This document shows, piece after piece, positions 9,161 through 20,069 of a stretch of DNA of 64,000 nt. The stretch is from Limnohabitans radicicola (GTDB lineage Bacteria > Pseudomonadota > Gammaproteobacteria > Burkholderiales > Burkholderiaceae_C). Below the pieces are notes generated by a model, which worked only from the letters and a program-made list of their open reading frames with translations, did no database searches and was not told where the DNA came from. Position 1 is the first letter of the stretch. Every line of letters starts with the position of its first letter. The position numbers and the translations under genes were made by a program. Location: NCBI RefSeq assembly GCF_014837235.1, contig NZ_JACYFT010000001.1, forward strand, positions 413,688 through 477,687, written 5' to 3'.

Positions 9161-9186
9161 AAAGGCCCGCAAGCGGGCCTTTGTTT
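9161..9186. terminator. Intrinsic terminator between bclA and apbC
   Basis: AAAGGCCCG/CGGGCCTTT form a stem around CAAG, followed on the plus strand by TTTGTTTT. The A-run at the left end gives a weaker T-run on the other strand, so it may serve both converging genes. Confidence 0.85.
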
Positions 9187-9206
9187 TGAGCGCTGCCTGA
9201 GCAGGA

Positions 9207-10295
9207 TCAGGTGTCCTTGCTGATCTTGATGCTGGGGAACTTGCTCGAAAAATCCTTGGCCTTGGCGGCGATCTTGACCGCCACCTGGCGGGCCACGGCC
9301 TTGTAGATCTGGGCAACCTCGCCGTCGGGGTCGGACACCACCGTGGGCTTGCCGTTGTCGGCCTGCAGGCGGATCTGCATGTTCAGGGGCAAGGCCCCCA
9401 GATAGTCGATGCCTTTTTCGGCTGCATAGCGCTTGCCGCCGTCTTCACCAAAAATGTGCTCCACATGGCCGCAGTTCGTGCACACGTGCACCGCCATGTT
9501 TTCCACCACGCCCAGAATCGGCACCCCCACCTTCTCGAACATGGCCACGCCCTTGCGGGCGTCCAGCAGGGCGATGTCTTGCGGGGTGGTGACGATCACC
9601 GCACCCGTCATGGGCACGCGTTGGCTCAGGGTAAGCTGAATGTCACCCGTGCCTGGCGGCATGTCCACGATCAAATAATCGAGGTCCTTCCAGTTCGTCT
9701 GGCGCAACAACTGCTCCAGCGCCTGGGTGGCCATGGGGCCGCGCCAAATCATGGCTTCGTCCTGGTCCACCAGGAACCCGATCGACATGACCTGCACACC
9801 ATAGTTCTCCATGGGCTCCATGTTCTGGCCGTCCAGGCTCTCGGGACGTCCTTCGATGCCCATCATCATGGGCTGGCTGGGGCCGTAAATGTCAGCGTCC
9901 AGCAGACCCACCTTGGCCCCCTCGGCGGCCAGGGCCAGGGCCAGGTTGACGGCCGTGGTGCTCTTGCCCACGCCGCCCTTACCCGAGGCCACCGCCACAA
10001 TGTTCTTGACCTGCGGCAGCAGGGCCACACCGCGCTGCGCGGCATGGGCGACGATCTTGACGCTCACATTGGCCGACACATTGCTCACGCCGGCCACGCC
10101 TTTGGCCGCGGCAATCAGGGCCTGGCGCAGTGCCGAGATCTGGCTCTTGGCCGGGTAACCCAGTTCCACGTCAAAAGCGACGTCGCCGCCGTCGATCGTC
10201 AAATTCTTCAACTGCTTGGAAGACACGAAGTCCTTGCCCGTGTTGGGATCAATGACGGTTTGCAGGGCTTGAAGCAATTGTTCTGAGGTGGCCAT
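9207..10295 (-). CDS. apbC: Iron-sulfur cluster carrier ATPase ApbC (Mrp)
   Basis: This cytoplasmic P-loop ATPase of the Mrp/NBP35 family carries and delivers Fe-S clusters. I use the ATG at 10295 (MATSEQLLQ), giving 362 residues; a longer frame to 10382 adds atypical sequence. An N-terminal MIP18-like domain (about residues 1-85) precedes the deviant Walker A GKGGVGKST. A C-terminal CTNC motif supplies the cluster cysteines. In Burkholderiales apbC commonly sits divergent from metG; here a patatin-like gene lies between them. Confidence 0.94.
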   Translation of the reverse strand: MATSEQLLQALQTVIDPNTGKDFVSSKQLKNLTIDGGDVAFDVELGYPAKSQISALRQALIAAAKGVAGVSNVSANVSVKIVAHAAQRGVALLPQVKNIVAVASGKGGVGKSTTAVNLALALAAEGAKVGLLDADIYGPSQPMMMGIEGRPESLDGQNMEPMENYGVQVMSIGFLVDQDEAMIWRGPMATQALEQLLRQTNWKDLDYLIVDMPPGTGDIQLTLSQRVPMTGAVIVTTPQDIALLDARKGVAMFEKVGVPILGVVENMAVHVCTNCGHVEHIFGEDGGKRYAAEKGIDYLGALPLNMQIRLQADNGKPTVVSDPDGEVAQIYKAVARQVAVKIAAKAKDFSSKFPSIKISKDT

Positions 10296-10386
10296 GGGCA
10301 AGAATCCACAAAAAAGATGCCTGAGTCTAACCAAGCACGGGTGTCCCCTGATTCCGCGAGGTTGAAACCCCTCTAGCATCACAAAA

Positions 10387-11568
10387 ATGATGAATTCAAC
10401 AGGTTTGATACTTTCCGGGGGCGGCGCACGCGCGGCCTACCAGGTGGGTGTGCTGGCGACCATCGCCCGCATGCGGCGCGAAGCCGGCGCTGCACAGGGC
10501 AATCCTTTCCCCGTGATCTCGGGCACATCGGCCGGGGCCATCAATGCCGCTTTTTTGGCATGCCATGCAGACCATTTTGATGACGCCATCGAGGAACTGG
10601 TCGCGGTTTGGCGGGATTTCGAGGTCGAACAAGTCTACCGCTCCGATGTCTTGGGCATGATCCGTTCAGGGGCGCGGTGGGTTTCTCTGCTCTCTCTGGG
10701 CTGGCTGATCACACAGAAACGGTTTCGACCCAAGTCCTTGCTGGACAACACCCCATTGAGCACGCTGCTGCAAGAGCGTCTGGACCTGAAACGGTTGCCC
10801 ACCCTGCTGGAGCAGGGCCACCTTCAGGCCTTGGCCATCACGGCTTCCAGCTACAGCACAGGCGAGCATGTGACTTTTTACGACAGCTGCCATGCCGTGA
10901 CGCCCTGGGTCAGGAACCAGCGGCTGTCCCAGCATGGGCGCCTGACACACGCGCACTTGCTGGCCAGTTCAGCGATTCCCTTCATCTTTCCAGCGATGCG
11001 GCTGGACGGCCCTCAGGGCAGTGCTTTTTTTGGGGATGGCTCCATGCGGCAAACCGCACCCATTTCGCCTGCGATCCACCTGGGGGCCAGCAAAATTTTG
11101 GTGGTGGGTGCTGGTCGCATGCTGGAGCCCAAGCAAAGGATCGATGAAGAGCCCGCTTACCCGTCCCTGGCCCACATCGCGGGCCATGCCCTGTCCAGCA
11201 TTTTTCTGGACTCGCTGGCGGTCGATGTCGAGCGCATGCAGCGCATCAACCAAACCTTGCAACTCATCCCGGAAGAAAAACGCCAGAGTACGCATTTGCG
11301 GCCCGTGGATTTGCTGCTGATCGCACCATCGCAGCGGCTCGATGCCATCGCGGCCAAACACGCCGAAGCCTTGCCTCAGACAGTCAAAAGTCTGCTGCGC
11401 ACCTTGGGCGCCAGCCCCGCCTCGTTTCAAGGTCAGGGCAGTGCCCTGGTCAGTTACCTGCTGTTTGAAGCCGCCTACACCCGTGAACTGATGGCGCTGG
11501 GCGAAGCCGATGCACTGGCCCAACGTGAGGACATCCACCGGTTTTTCGGCTGGACCACCCCACCCTGA
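10387..11568 (+). CDS. Patatin-like phospholipase
   Basis: This 393-residue protein has the patatin hydrolase fold with a Ser-Asp dyad. The oxyanion motif GGGARAAYQ is at about 12-20, the nucleophile lies in GTSAGAIN, and the Asp is in GDGS (DGS rather than the usual DGG/A). There is no signal peptide, so it is probably cytoplasmic or membrane-associated and hydrolyses acyl lipids. It starts 92 bases from apbC (divergent) and ends 91 bases before metG. The substrate is not deducible from sequence. Confidence 0.85.
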   Translation: MMNSTGLILSGGGARAAYQVGVLATIARMRREAGAAQGNPFPVISGTSAGAINAAFLACHADHFDDAIEELVAVWRDFEVEQVYRSDVLGMIRSGARWVSLLSLGWLITQKRFRPKSLLDNTPLSTLLQERLDLKRLPTLLEQGHLQALAITASSYSTGEHVTFYDSCHAVTPWVRNQRLSQHGRLTHAHLLASSAIPFIFPAMRLDGPQGSAFFGDGSMRQTAPISPAIHLGASKILVVGAGRMLEPKQRIDEEPAYPSLAHIAGHALSSIFLDSLAVDVERMQRINQTLQLIPEEKRQSTHLRPVDLLLIAPSQRLDAIAAKHAEALPQTVKSLLRTLGASPASFQGQGSALVSYLLFEAAYTRELMALGEADALAQREDIHRFFGWTTPP

Positions 11569-11659
11569 AGGCCATGGAACAGTGCAGGGCCTTTCTGAGC
11601 CAAAGAGCCTAGCGTCTAAAATCGCCAGCTTGCTTTCTGGGCTTTCAGCCACTTCCGAC

Positions 11660-13726
11660 ATGTCCAAGCGCCAACTCTTCGTCACCACCGCCCTGCCCTA
11701 CGCCAACGGCAACTTCCACATCGGCCACATCATGGAGTACATCCAGGCCGACATCTGGGTGCGGTTCCAGCGCATGCAAGGCAGCCAGGTCAACTTTGTG
11801 GGCGCGGACGACACGCACGGCGCGCCAATCATGATCGCCGCCGAAAAAGCGGGTAAGACACCCCAGCAGTTCGTGGCCGACATCGCCGCCGGGCGCAAGC
11901 CCTACCTGGACGGCTTTCACATCCAGTTCGACAACTGGCACAGCACCGACGCCTCCGAAAACCACGCCCTGGCCCGCCAGATCTACCTGGACCTGAAAAA
12001 AACCGGGCTCATCGAGTCACGCACCATCGAGCAGTTCTTCGACCCCGAAAAGAACATGTTCCTGCCCGACCGCTTCATCAAGGGCGAGTGCCCCAAGTGC
12101 CATGCGCAGGACCAGTACGGCGACAACTGCGAGGTGTGCGGCGCAGTCTACGCCCCCACCGACCTGATCAACCCGTTTTCAGCCCTCTCAGGCGCAAAAC
12201 CCGAACTCAAGAGCTCGGAGCACTTTTTCTTCAAGCTGTCCGACCCGCGCTGCGTGGAATTCCTGACCCAATGGACCCAGGACGGCAAGCTGCAGCCCGA
12301 AGTGGCCAACAAGGTCAAAGAATGGTTCAGCGTGCGCACCAACCCCGATGGCAGCACCAGCGATGGCCTGGGCGACTGGGACATCTCGCGTGATGCGCCC
12401 TACTTCGGCATCGAGATCCCCGATGCCCCGGGCAAGTACTTTTACGTCTGGCTGGACGCCCCTGTGGGCTACCTGGCCTCGCTCAAAAACCTGCTGGACC
12501 AGCGTGGCGAAGACTACGAGGCCTACATGGCCAACCCGGACCTGGAGCAGATCCACTTCATCGGCAAGGACATTGTCACCTTCCACACCCTGTTCTGGCC
12601 CGCCATGCTGCATTTCAGTGGCCGCAAGACACCCAACAAGGTGAACGTGCACGGCTTTTTGACGGTGAACAACGGCGAAAAAATGAGCAAGAGCCGGGGC
12701 ACGGGCCTGGACCCGCTCAAGTACCTGAGCCTGGGCATGAACCCCGAATGGCTGCGTTACTACCTGGCCGCCAAGCTGTCGGGCCGCAACGAGGACATCG
12801 ACTTCAACGCCGAAGACTTCATGGCGCGTGTCAACAGCGACCTGATCGGCAAGTTCGTGAACATCGCTTCGCGTTCGGCGGGCTTCATCGCCAAGCGCTT
12901 TGAGGGCCAGCTGGGCGCCATCACGGCCGACGGCCAGGCCCTGCTGGCTGCGCTGCAGGCGGCCACGCCCGGCATCACGGCCAGCTACGAGGAACGCGAA
13001 TACGGCAAGGCCCTGCGCGACATCATGCTGTTGGCCGACAAGGTCAACGCCTATGTGGACCAGAACAAGCCCTGGGAACTGGCCAAGCAAGAGGGCCAGG
13101 ACGCCCGCCTGCACGACGTGTGCACGGTGTGCATCGAAGCCTTCCGTCTGCTGAGCCTGCAGCTCAAGCCCGTGCTGCCCGCCCTGGCGGCCCAGGTCGA
13201 GGCCTTCCTGAACGTGGCCCCCTTCACCTTTGCCCAGGCGCAAAGCCTGCTGGGGGCGGGCCACGCCATCAACGCTTACCAGCACCTCATGCAGCGCGTG
13301 GACGTCAAGCAGCTCGACGCCCTGTTCGAGCCGCCTGCCGCGCCCGAGCCCGAGAAAGTCCTGCCCGGTGGCGAAGAGATCGCCCCGGTCATCGCCATCG
13401 ACGACTTTGCCAAGATCGATCTGCGCATCGCCCAGATCGTCAACTGCGAGGCCGTGGAAGGCTCGACCAAGCTCTTGCGCCTGACGCTGGACGTGGGCGA
13501 GGGCCGCACCCGCAATGTCTTCAGTGGCATCGCCAGCATGTACAAGCCCGAAGACCTGGTGGGCCAGCTGACGGTGATGGTGGCCAACCTGGCCCCGCGC
13601 AAGATGAAGTTCGGCGTCTCCGAAGGCATGGTGCTGGCCGCCAGCCACGCTGACGAAAAAGCCGAGCCGGGCATCTACGTGCTGCACCCCTGGCCGGGTG
13701 CCAAGCCGGGCATGCGCATCCACTGA
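11660..13726 (+). CDS. metG: Methionyl-tRNA synthetase
   Basis: MetG charges initiator and elongator tRNA-Met. I use the ATG at 11660 (MSKRQLFVT), giving 688 residues; the open frame extends upstream into the patatin gene but without a better start. Class I signatures HIGH (in NFHIGHIME) and KMSKS (residues 341-345) are present. A zinc knuckle (CPKC...CEVC) is present, as in long-form MetG. The C-terminal about 110 residues form the tRNA-binding/dimerisation domain, starting near [10 protein letters not shown]. Confidence 0.97.
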   Translation: MSKRQLFVTTALPYANGNFHIGHIMEYIQADIWVRFQRMQGSQVNFVGADDTHGAPIMIAAEKAGKTPQQFVADIAAGRKPYLDGFHIQFDNWHSTDASENHALARQIYLDLKKTGLIESRTIEQFFDPEKNMFLPDRFIKGECPKCHAQDQYGDNCEVCGAVYAPTDLINPFSALSGAKPELKSSEHFFFKLSDPRCVEFLTQWTQDGKLQPEVANKVKEWFSVRTNPDGSTSDGLGDWDISRDAPYFGIEIPDAPGKYFYVWLDAPVGYLASLKNLLDQRGEDYEAYMANPDLEQIHFIGKDIVTFHTLFWPAMLHFSGRKTPNKVNVHGFLTVNNGEKMSKSRGTGLDPLKYLSLGMNPEWLRYYLAAKLSGRNEDIDFNAEDFMARVNSDLIGKFVNIASRSAGFIAKRFEGQLGAITADGQALLAALQAATPGITASYEEREYGKALRDIMLLADKVNAYVDQNKPWELAKQEGQDARLHDVCTVCIEAFRLLSLQLKPVLPALAAQVEAFLNVAPFTFAQAQSLLGAGHAINAYQHLMQRVDVKQLDALFEPPAAPEPEKVLPGGEEIAPVIAIDDFAKIDLRIAQIVNCEAVEGSTKLLRLTLDVGEGRTRNVFSGIASMYKPEDLVGQLTVMVANLAPRKMKFGVSEGMVLAASHADEKAEPGIYVLHPWPGAKPGMRIH

Positions 13727-13742
13727 CACCCCCAACGAGCGA

Positions 13743-13771
13743 AATCAATGGGGATCTGACCCCAATTGATT
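13743..13771. repeat. Hairpin with GGGG-atctga-CCCC core after metG
   Basis: AATCAATGGGG (13743-13753) pairs with CCCCAATTGATT (13760-13771) with one bulged A and a 6-base loop. The GGGG...TCTGACCCC core resembles short palindromes scattered through proteobacterial genomes. It may also end the metG transcript, although the following T-run is short (TTT). Confidence 0.6.
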
Positions 13772-13840
13772 TGCCCCTGATTCATTGGCGCAGGGGTCGT
13801 TCAGTTGGCTGTAGGGTGGCTGCGGCATACTGTTCGGGTC

Positions 13841-15514
13841 ATGAAGTTCGACCTGAACCTGTTTCGCCCCAAACTGCTGGACGCCCTGCCTGGTTACAGC
13901 CGCCAGCAATTGGCCAAGGACATCGGCGCGGGCATCACCGTGGGCATCGTCGCTCTGCCGCTGGCCATGGCCTTTGCCATCGCCTCCGGGCTCAAGCCCG
14001 AATCCGGCCTGTTCACCGCCATCATCGCGGGCTTTCTGATCTCAGCGCTGGGTGGCAGCCGGGTGCAGATTGGTGGCCCCGCCGGGGCGTTCATCGTGAT
14101 CGTCTACGGCATCCTGGAACACTATGGCCTGGCCAACCTGATCCTGGCCACGGCCATGTCGGGCGTGCTGCTGTTCCTGATGGGCCTGTTCCGGCTGGGC
14201 ACGCTGGTGCGCTTCATCCCGGTGTCGGTGGTGATTGGTTTCACCAACGGCATCGCGGTGCTGATCATGCTCTCGCAGATCAAGGATTTTCTGGGACTCA
14301 AAGTCCCGTCCATGCCTGCCGACTTTTTCGGCATCCTGAACACCTTGGGGCAACACCTGCACACGGCCGATCTGCCCTCGGTGCTGGTGGCGCTGGGCTC
14401 GCTGTCGCTGTTGATCGGCTGGATGCGTCTGGGCCGACGCCTCGAAAACACCCGCTACAAGGGCATCAGCGCCGTGCCCGGCTCCATCATCGCACTGCTG
14501 TTTGCCACGCTGGCCTGCGTCAGCCTCTCGCTGCCCGTGGAGACGATTGGCAGCAAGTTCGGCGGCATCCCCGCGCACCTGCCCACCTTGCAGTGGCCCG
14601 AGTTCAGCTGGAGCAGCGCCCGCTTCCTGTTCATGCCCACCCTGACGCTGACGTTGCTGGGCGCCATCGAGTCTCTGCTGTGCGCCCGCATTGCCGACGG
14701 CCTGATCGACGACCGGCACAACCCCAACCAGGAACTGATGGCGCAGGGCGTGGCCAACTTCATCACACCGTTTTTTGGCGGCATGCCCGCCACAGGCACC
14801 ATCGCCCGCACCATGACCAACATCAAAAGCGGCGGCAGCAGCCCGATCGCGGGCATGGTGCACGCGCTCACGCTGCTGTTCATCGTGCTGGTGGCTGCGC
14901 CACTGGCGTCCTATGTGCCGTTGTCTGCGCTGGCCGCCATCTTGCTGTTTGTGGCCTGGAACATGGGCGAGTGGCGCGAATTCATGCACCTGCGGCAGTA
15001 CCGCCTGCCCTACCGGCTGACGCTGCTGGCGGTGTTTTTCCTCACCGTGGTGTTCGACCTCACGGTGGCGGTGCAGGTCGGCCTGGTGGCCGCGTGCCTG
15101 ACCTTCATCTACCGCATCTCCAGCCTGAGCCGCAGTGAAGCCGTCAATCGGCTGGATCACCCCGGTCTGGCGGGGCAAGAAGACACGGTGCAAGCCTGGC
15201 GCCTGTATGGGGCCCTGTTTTTTGGTGCGGTCAAGCTGATCGAAGAAATCGAAGACAAGCTCAGCACCCCCGTGCTGGTCATCGACCTCAAAAACGTCAT
15301 CTATGTCGACTCGTCGGGCGCAGACGCCTTGATGAACCTGATCCACACTTGCCACAAACGGCAGATTCAACTGATCGTGTGCGGGCTGATGCACCAGCCC
15401 ATGGACATCGCCCTGCGCACTGGCTTGCTGGATCACCTCGAAGGCAAGCTCGAACCCGATCTGAGCGCAGGCATCGCCCGCGCCAACAGCCTGGGGGCCA
15501 GCCTGGCCCGGTAA
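13841..15514 (+). CDS. SulP family anion transporter with STAS domain
   Basis: This 557-residue SLC26/SulP inner-membrane transporter starts at ATG 13841 (MKFDLNLFRP). The N-terminal about 400 residues are highly hydrophobic, with the SulP signature region around GITVGIVALPLAMAFA. A cytoplasmic STAS domain occupies about residues 440-550, with the conserved VIYVDSSGADAL strand-helix. Family members carry sulfate, bicarbonate or dicarboxylates, and the substrate cannot be told from sequence. It stands alone between metG and DUF3460, without sulfur genes beside it. Confidence 0.88.
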   Translation: MKFDLNLFRPKLLDALPGYSRQQLAKDIGAGITVGIVALPLAMAFAIASGLKPESGLFTAIIAGFLISALGGSRVQIGGPAGAFIVIVYGILEHYGLANLILATAMSGVLLFLMGLFRLGTLVRFIPVSVVIGFTNGIAVLIMLSQIKDFLGLKVPSMPADFFGILNTLGQHLHTADLPSVLVALGSLSLLIGWMRLGRRLENTRYKGISAVPGSIIALLFATLACVSLSLPVETIGSKFGGIPAHLPTLQWPEFSWSSARFLFMPTLTLTLLGAIESLLCARIADGLIDDRHNPNQELMAQGVANFITPFFGGMPATGTIARTMTNIKSGGSSPIAGMVHALTLLFIVLVAAPLASYVPLSALAAILLFVAWNMGEWREFMHLRQYRLPYRLTLLAVFFLTVVFDLTVAVQVGLVAACLTFIYRISSLSRSEAVNRLDHPGLAGQEDTVQAWRLYGALFFGAVKLIEEIEDKLSTPVLVIDLKNVIYVDSSGADALMNLIHTCHKRQIQLIVCGLMHQPMDIALRTGLLDHLEGKLEPDLSAGIARANSLGASLAR

Positions 15515-15576
15515 AATACCCATACTGCGTGTCCAAACTTCTTGCGGACACGGTTTTTCAAAGATTCGAGCCGACC

Positions 15577-15783
15577 ATGTTGTCCATCTTCCGCCGCCCC
15601 GACTACCGCTCTGACGCCACCGAATTCATCGACGCGCTCAAGGGCCAGCGCCCCGAACTTGAAGCCCAGCAACGCGAAGGCCGCGCCCTGCTGTGGGACA
15701 AGCAAGTCAATCGCAACGACCAACAGGAATTCAAGGCCGCCCGCGTGGCCCAAAAACCCTACGTTTACCAGACCCAGGCCTGA
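15577..15783 (+). CDS. DUF3460 family small protein
   Basis: This 68-residue protein starts at ATG 15577 (MLSIFRRPDY). The conserved block QREGRALLWDK identifies the DUF3460 family found in Burkholderiales. It is hydrophilic and charged, with no signal or membrane segment. The function is unknown. It sits 40 bases before scpA in the same direction, an order often seen in this group, so the two may be co-transcribed. Confidence 0.85.
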   Translation: MLSIFRRPDYRSDATEFIDALKGQRPELEAQQREGRALLWDKQVNRNDQQEFKAARVAQKPYVYQTQA

Positions 15784-15823
15784 GTTTTTCAGCATCTGAG
15801 CCCCGTTTGAACGGCCCCCACCC

Positions 15824-16681
15824 ATGAGCACATCGGCCGAACCGACCGAGCTGCCCCAGCCGCTGGACAGCGCACCCGCATCCATGCCCCAGGTGGTGGA
15901 CCAGGTCGCGCTGGCGCGCCTGTACGGCGAGCCGCTGTTCTCGATGCCCTCCGACCTGTACATCCCGCCGGATGCACTGGAGGTGTTTCTGGAGGCCTTC
16001 GAAGGCCCGCTCGACTTGCTGCTCTACCTGATCCGCAAGCAGAACTTCAACATCCTCGACATCCCGATGGCCGGGGTGACCCGCCAGTACCTGAGCTACG
16101 TGGACGAAATCCGCGAGCACAACCTGGAGCTGGCGGCCGAATACCTGCTCATGGCCGCGATGCTGATCGAGATCAAGTCGCGCATGCTGCTGCCACCCAA
16201 GAAAGTGGCCGAGGGCGAAGAGGCCGAAGACCCGCGTGCCGAACTGGTACGCCGTCTGCTCGAGTACGAGCAGATGAAGCTGGCCTCGATGCAACTGGCT
16301 GAAATCCCGCAGTTTGGTCGTGACTTCCTCAAGGCCCAGGTCTACATCGAGCAAAGCCTGCAGCCGCGCTTTCCCGACGTCAGCCTGGACGAGCTGCAAG
16401 CGGCCTGGCGCGACATCCTCAAGCGGGCGCAGCTGGTGCAGCACCACAAGATCAGCCGGGAAGAGCTCAGCGTGCGCGAGCACATGAGCATCGTGTTGCG
16501 CACTCTGCAGGGCCGCAAGTTCGTCGAGTTCGAGCACCTGTTCGACCCCAGCCGCGGCACGCCCGTGCTGGTGGTGACCTTCATCGCCCTGCTGGAGCTG
16601 GCCAAGGAAACCCTGATCGAGATCACACAGGCCGAGGCCTTTGCCCCTATCTATGTCCGGTTGGCTTTCACGCCCAACTGA
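15824..16681 (+). CDS. scpA: Segregation and condensation protein A
   Basis: ScpA is the kleisin of the SMC-ScpAB condensin and helps organise and segregate the chromosome. The protein is 285 residues, with an N-terminal Smc-head-binding helix region containing [15 protein letters not shown] (about 63-77). A helical middle follows, then a C-terminal winged helix ending at about 280. scpB is not in the window. panB follows after 53 bases. Confidence 0.93.
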   Translation: MSTSAEPTELPQPLDSAPASMPQVVDQVALARLYGEPLFSMPSDLYIPPDALEVFLEAFEGPLDLLLYLIRKQNFNILDIPMAGVTRQYLSYVDEIREHNLELAAEYLLMAAMLIEIKSRMLLPPKKVAEGEEAEDPRAELVRRLLEYEQMKLASMQLAEIPQFGRDFLKAQVYIEQSLQPRFPDVSLDELQAAWRDILKRAQLVQHHKISREELSVREHMSIVLRTLQGRKFVEFEHLFDPSRGTPVLVVTFIALLELAKETLIEITQAEAFAPIYVRLAFTPN

Positions 16682-16734
16682 AACCCTTCCGATCTGCTGA
16701 CAGAATCGGGCTCCCCGAGGCCCATCCGCTTGTC

Positions 16735-17604
16735 ATGAACACTTCCAACGCCACGCCCTACGGCACCCTGCCCCCTGCATCGCCTGTGGCAGCCCGCAAA
16801 CCCATCAGCCTGCCGCGCCTGCAGGACATGCGCGAGCGCGGCGAAAAAATCTCCATGCTCACCGCTTACGACGCCACCTTTGCCGCCGTGGCCGACGCCG
16901 CAGGTGTCGACTGCATCCTGGTGGGCGACTCCCTGGGCATGGTCTGTCAGGGCCTGCCCAGCACCGTGGGCGTGAGTCTGGAGACCATGCGCTACCACGT
17001 CGAAAGCGTGGTGCGCGGCGTGCAGCGCGTGCAAGGCACCACCTGGATCATTGGCGACCTGCCCTTTGGCAGCTACCACGAGTCGCGCGAGCAGGCCCTG
17101 CGCAGCGCCACCGTGTTGATGCAGGCTGGCGCGCACATGGTCAAGCTCGAAGGCGGCGGCTGGACCACCGAGACCGTGCGCTTTCTGGTCGAGCGCGGCA
17201 TCCCCGTCTGCGCCCACCTGGGCCTGACCCCACAAACCGTGCATGCCCTGGGCGGCTACCGGGTGCAAGGCCGTGGCGACTCGGCCGCCAAGCTGCGCCA
17301 GGACGCGCTGGCCCTGCAGGACGCAGGTGCCGCCATGCTGGTGCTGGAGATGGTGCCCGCTGCCCTGTCGGCGGAGCTGACCGAAGCCCTGCCGCGCTGC
17401 CACACCATCGGCATTGGCGCGGGCAAGGGCACCGCAGGCCAGGTGCTGGTGATGCACGACATGCTGGGCATCAACCTGGGCAAGAACCCCAAATTCGTAC
17501 GCAACTTCATGACGGGCCAAAGCAGTGTGCTGGACGCCATGGGCGCTTATGTCCGCGCCGTCAAGGACGGCAGCTTCCCCGACAACACCTTGCACGCCTG
17601 GTGA
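16735..17604 (+). CDS. panB: 3-methyl-2-oxobutanoate hydroxymethyltransferase
   Basis: PanB adds a hydroxymethyl group from 5,10-methylene-THF to 2-oxoisovalerate, giving ketopantoate, the first committed step to pantothenate and CoA. It is 289 residues, slightly longer than the E. coli enzyme because of an N-terminal extension of about 20 residues. Metal- and substrate-binding blocks are clear: [18 protein letters not shown], and [14 protein letters not shown] near the C-terminus. The panC start is 25 bases after its stop, so they form an operon. Confidence 0.96.
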   Translation: MNTSNATPYGTLPPASPVAARKPISLPRLQDMRERGEKISMLTAYDATFAAVADAAGVDCILVGDSLGMVCQGLPSTVGVSLETMRYHVESVVRGVQRVQGTTWIIGDLPFGSYHESREQALRSATVLMQAGAHMVKLEGGGWTTETVRFLVERGIPVCAHLGLTPQTVHALGGYRVQGRGDSAAKLRQDALALQDAGAAMLVLEMVPAALSAELTEALPRCHTIGIGAGKGTAGQVLVMHDMLGINLGKNPKFVRNFMTGQSSVLDAMGAYVRAVKDGSFPDNTLHAW

Positions 17605-17629
17605 GGCGTGCATCCACTCCAAATTTCCC

Positions 17630-18478
17630 ATGATCATTGCCCGCTCCATCGACGAACTCCGCCAGGCCCTGAGCGCATCGCAGCGCCCCGCCTTTGTGCC
17701 CACCATGGGCAACCTGCACGCAGGCCACATCAAGCTGGTCGAACTGGCCAAGCCCCAGGGCGACTGCACTGTGGTCAGCATCTTTGTGAACCGCCTGCAG
17801 TTCCTGCCCCATGAGGACTTTGACAGCTACCCCCGCACCTGGGAGGTTGACTGTGCCAAACTCGAAGCCGCAGGCTGCGACGTGGTCTTTGCCCCGCGCG
17901 AGACCGACCTCTACCCCGAAGCCCAGACCGTCAAGGTGCATGCCGACCCGGCGCTGGGCAACATCCTGGAAGGCGAATTTCGACCCGGCTTTTTCACGGG
18001 CGTGTCCACCGTGGTCATGAAGCTGTTCATGAGCGTGTTCGCGGGCAAGGCCCAGGGCGTGGCCGTGTTTGGCAAAAAGGACTACCAGCAACTCATGGTG
18101 ATCCGCCAGATGGTGCGCCAGTTCGCGCTGCCCATCACCGTGGTGGGGGTGGACACCTGCCGTGCCGAAGACGGCTTGGCACTGAGCTCACGCAACGGCT
18201 ACCTGAGCGAAAACGAACGCGCCGAAGCACTGCAACTGTCACTGGCACTGCGTGCGTTGGGCCGCGACGCCCTGGCCGCTGCCGACGCGCTGGCCACCCA
18301 CCTGCCCGCCCTTGAAGCCAAAGCCATGGACCACCTGCGCCAGCGCGGCTGGCAACCCGACTACCTCACGGTGCGCCGCCGCCACGACCTGCAAGCCCCG
18401 CAAGCGGGTGATGCCCTGGTGGTGTTGGGCGCAGCCAAGCTGGGCTCTACCCGCTTGATCGACAACTTCGAAATCTGA
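17630..18478 (+). CDS. panC: Pantothenate synthetase (pantoate-beta-alanine ligase)
   Basis: PanC joins pantoate and beta-alanine using ATP. The start at ATG 17630 ([10 protein letters not shown]) gives 282 residues, the standard length. It has the [10 protein letters not shown] adenylate-binding motif, the FVNRLQF loop (many other groups have FVNPxQF), FGKKDYQQL, and SSRN near residue 186. It overlaps a longer open frame that begins inside panB, but the ATG here follows the panB stop directly. Confidence 0.96.
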   Translation: MIIARSIDELRQALSASQRPAFVPTMGNLHAGHIKLVELAKPQGDCTVVSIFVNRLQFLPHEDFDSYPRTWEVDCAKLEAAGCDVVFAPRETDLYPEAQTVKVHADPALGNILEGEFRPGFFTGVSTVVMKLFMSVFAGKAQGVAVFGKKDYQQLMVIRQMVRQFALPITVVGVDTCRAEDGLALSSRNGYLSENERAEALQLSLALRALGRDALAAADALATHLPALEAKAMDHLRQRGWQPDYLTVRRRHDLQAPQAGDALVVLGAAKLGSTRLIDNFEI

Positions 18479-18526
18479 GTCCACCACCTGGGCGGAGCCA
18501 GGCCAAGCCGGGCAGACAAAGCAGGT

Positions 18527-19528
18527 TTAAACTGCCTCGCCCCGGGGCCCGCGCCCCATCAGCACCTGCACGGCATCAAACGCCTTGAGACGACCGTCGA
18601 GCAGGGCCACCACCGCTTCGGTGATGGGCATGTCCACGCCCAATTGGCTTGCGCGCTGGTGCACGGTGCGGGCGCTGTACACGCCTTCGGCCACATGGCC
18701 GAGCGAGGTCACAGCTTGCTCCAGGCTCAGGCCTTTGGCCAGCAGCAGGCCCACTTGGCGGTTGCGGCTCAAGTCGCCGGTGGCCGTGAGCACCAGATCG
18801 CCCAGACCCGACAAACCCATGAAGGTCTCGGCCTTGGCGCCCAGCGCCACACCCAGGCGGGTCATTTCGGCCAGACCCCGGGTGATCAGGGCGGCGCGGG
18901 CGTTCAGGCCCAAGTCGAGGCCATCGCACAGGCCTGTGGCAATGGCCAACACGTTCTTGACGGCGCCGCCCACTTCCACGCCCACGATGTCGTCGTTGGC
19001 ATAAACGCGTAGGGCCGAGCCATGGAATGCCTGGACGAGTGCCTCGCGCACCGAGGCGTGCGGGCTGGCCGCCACCAGCGCGGTGGGTTGGGTGCGGGCC
19101 ACTTCCTGGGCGAAGCTCGGGCCATTCAAGGCGCCCGCGTGCAGCTGCGGGGCCACCTGGGCCTGGACTTCGTGCGGCATCAGGCCTGTACCGGCTTCAA
19201 AACCTTTGCACAGCCAGGCCACCGACGCGGGCACACCCTGCAGCGCCTGCAAAGTGCTGCGCAGGCCCGCCATGGGGGTGGCGATGATGAACAGGTCTTC
19301 GGCCCGGGCGGAGGGCAGCAATGCGTCCAGCGGGCCTGACGTGATGGTCAGAGCCGCAGGCAGATCGATGCCGGGCAGGTAGCGCTCGTTGCGGCGCATC
19401 TGCTGCATGGCCTGGGCCTGAGCCGCGTCACGCGCATGCAAAACCACCCGGTGAGCATGAGGCTGGCGGCTGGCGGCAATGGCCAGCGCCGTGCCCCAGG
19501 CCCCTGCACCTATGACGGTGATCTGCAT
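18527..19528 (-). CDS. gpsA: Glycerol-3-phosphate dehydrogenase [NAD(P)+]
   Basis: GpsA reduces dihydroxyacetone phosphate to sn-glycerol 3-phosphate for phospholipid synthesis. It is 333 residues with an N-terminal Rossmann motif [10 protein letters not shown] at about 7-16. A C-terminal helical substrate domain carries the conserved [16 protein letters not shown] stretch with the catalytic lysine. It starts 18 bases after the secB stop, in the same direction, as is common in betaproteobacteria. The window also encodes Ugp uptake of its product at 60418-64000. Confidence 0.95.
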   Translation of the reverse strand: MQITVIGAGAWGTALAIAASRQPHAHRVVLHARDAAQAQAMQQMRRNERYLPGIDLPAALTITSGPLDALLPSARAEDLFIIATPMAGLRSTLQALQGVPASVAWLCKGFEAGTGLMPHEVQAQVAPQLHAGALNGPSFAQEVARTQPTALVAASPHASVREALVQAFHGSALRVYANDDIVGVEVGGAVKNVLAIATGLCDGLDLGLNARAALITRGLAEMTRLGVALGAKAETFMGLSGLGDLVLTATGDLSRNRQVGLLLAKGLSLEQAVTSLGHVAEGVYSARTVHQRASQLGVDMPITEAVVALLDGRLKAFDAVQVLMGRGPRGEAV

Positions 19529-19546
19529 GCCGGGCGCGAGCGGTGT

Positions 19547-20023
19547 TTACTGCTGGGTGGCGGCAGCCTGGGCTTGCTGCTGCTCGAACATGGCCTGGAA
19601 GTTGATTTCGGCCAAGTGCACGGGCGGGAAGCCACCACGGGTGATCAGGTCGGCCACGTTGCCACGCAGGTAGGGGTAAATGATCTGCGGGCAAGCGATG
19701 CCAATCAGAGCGCCCATCTGGTCTTCGGGGATGTTGCGCACTTCAAAAATGCCGCCTTGCTTGCACTCGGCCAGGAACACGGTCTTGTCACCGATCTTGG
19801 TGTGCACGGTGGCGGTCACGCTCACTTCGAACACGCCTTCGGCCACAGGCAGGCTTTCCACGCCCAGTTGGATGTCCACACTGGGCTGCTGTTGTTCGAG
19901 CAGGATGGCGGGGGAATTGGGTTGCTCCAGAGACGCCTCCTTGAGGTAGACGCGCTGGATCTGGAATACGGGGGCCAGGGCTTCGGTGGCGTTGATTTCT
20001 GGCGTGTTGGGGGTATCGGACAT
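19547..20023 (-). CDS. secB: Protein-export chaperone SecB
   Basis: SecB holds preproteins unfolded and hands them to SecA. The 158-residue protein has the acidic beta-rich SecB core and family blocks such as [20 protein letters not shown] and [17 protein letters not shown]. It ends in the usual flexible Gln/Ala tail. The ATG is at 20023. Only 12 bases upstream lies a hairpin with six Ts, described separately, which must be bypassed if the secB promoter lies beyond it. Confidence 0.95.
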   Translation of the reverse strand: MSDTPNTPEINATEALAPVFQIQRVYLKEASLEQPNSPAILLEQQQPSVDIQLGVESLPVAEGVFEVSVTATVHTKIGDKTVFLAECKQGGIFEVRNIPEDQMGALIGIACPQIIYPYLRGNVADLITRGGFPPVHLAEINFQAMFEQQQAQAAATQQ

Positions 20024-20034
20024 GGTGATTTCTT

Positions 20035-20069
20035 GAAAAAACGCGGGCAGTCCGGGATGGACTGCCCGC
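20035..20069 (-). terminator. Intrinsic terminator after grxC, immediately before secB
   Basis: On the minus strand GCGGGCAGTCC and GGACTGCCCGC (plus-strand 20043-20053 and 20059-20069) form an 11-bp stem with a 5-base loop, followed by CG and a run of Ts (20036-20041). It ends the rhodanese-grxC transcript. A -10-like GATAAT (plus-strand 20086-20091) lies just upstream of the hairpin, so secB mRNA might also carry it in its leader. Confidence 0.85.

Noticed and set aside
14042..15523. A 493-codon minus-strand frame opposite the first SulP gene
   Set aside because: It is a GC-rich shadow; the translation is Gln/His/Ala-rich without motifs, whereas the plus strand encodes a clear SulP-STAS protein.
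18479..18526. Possible terminator between panC and gpsA
   Set aside because: Only an imperfect palindrome around GTTTAAAC is present, without a GC-rich stem or T-run.
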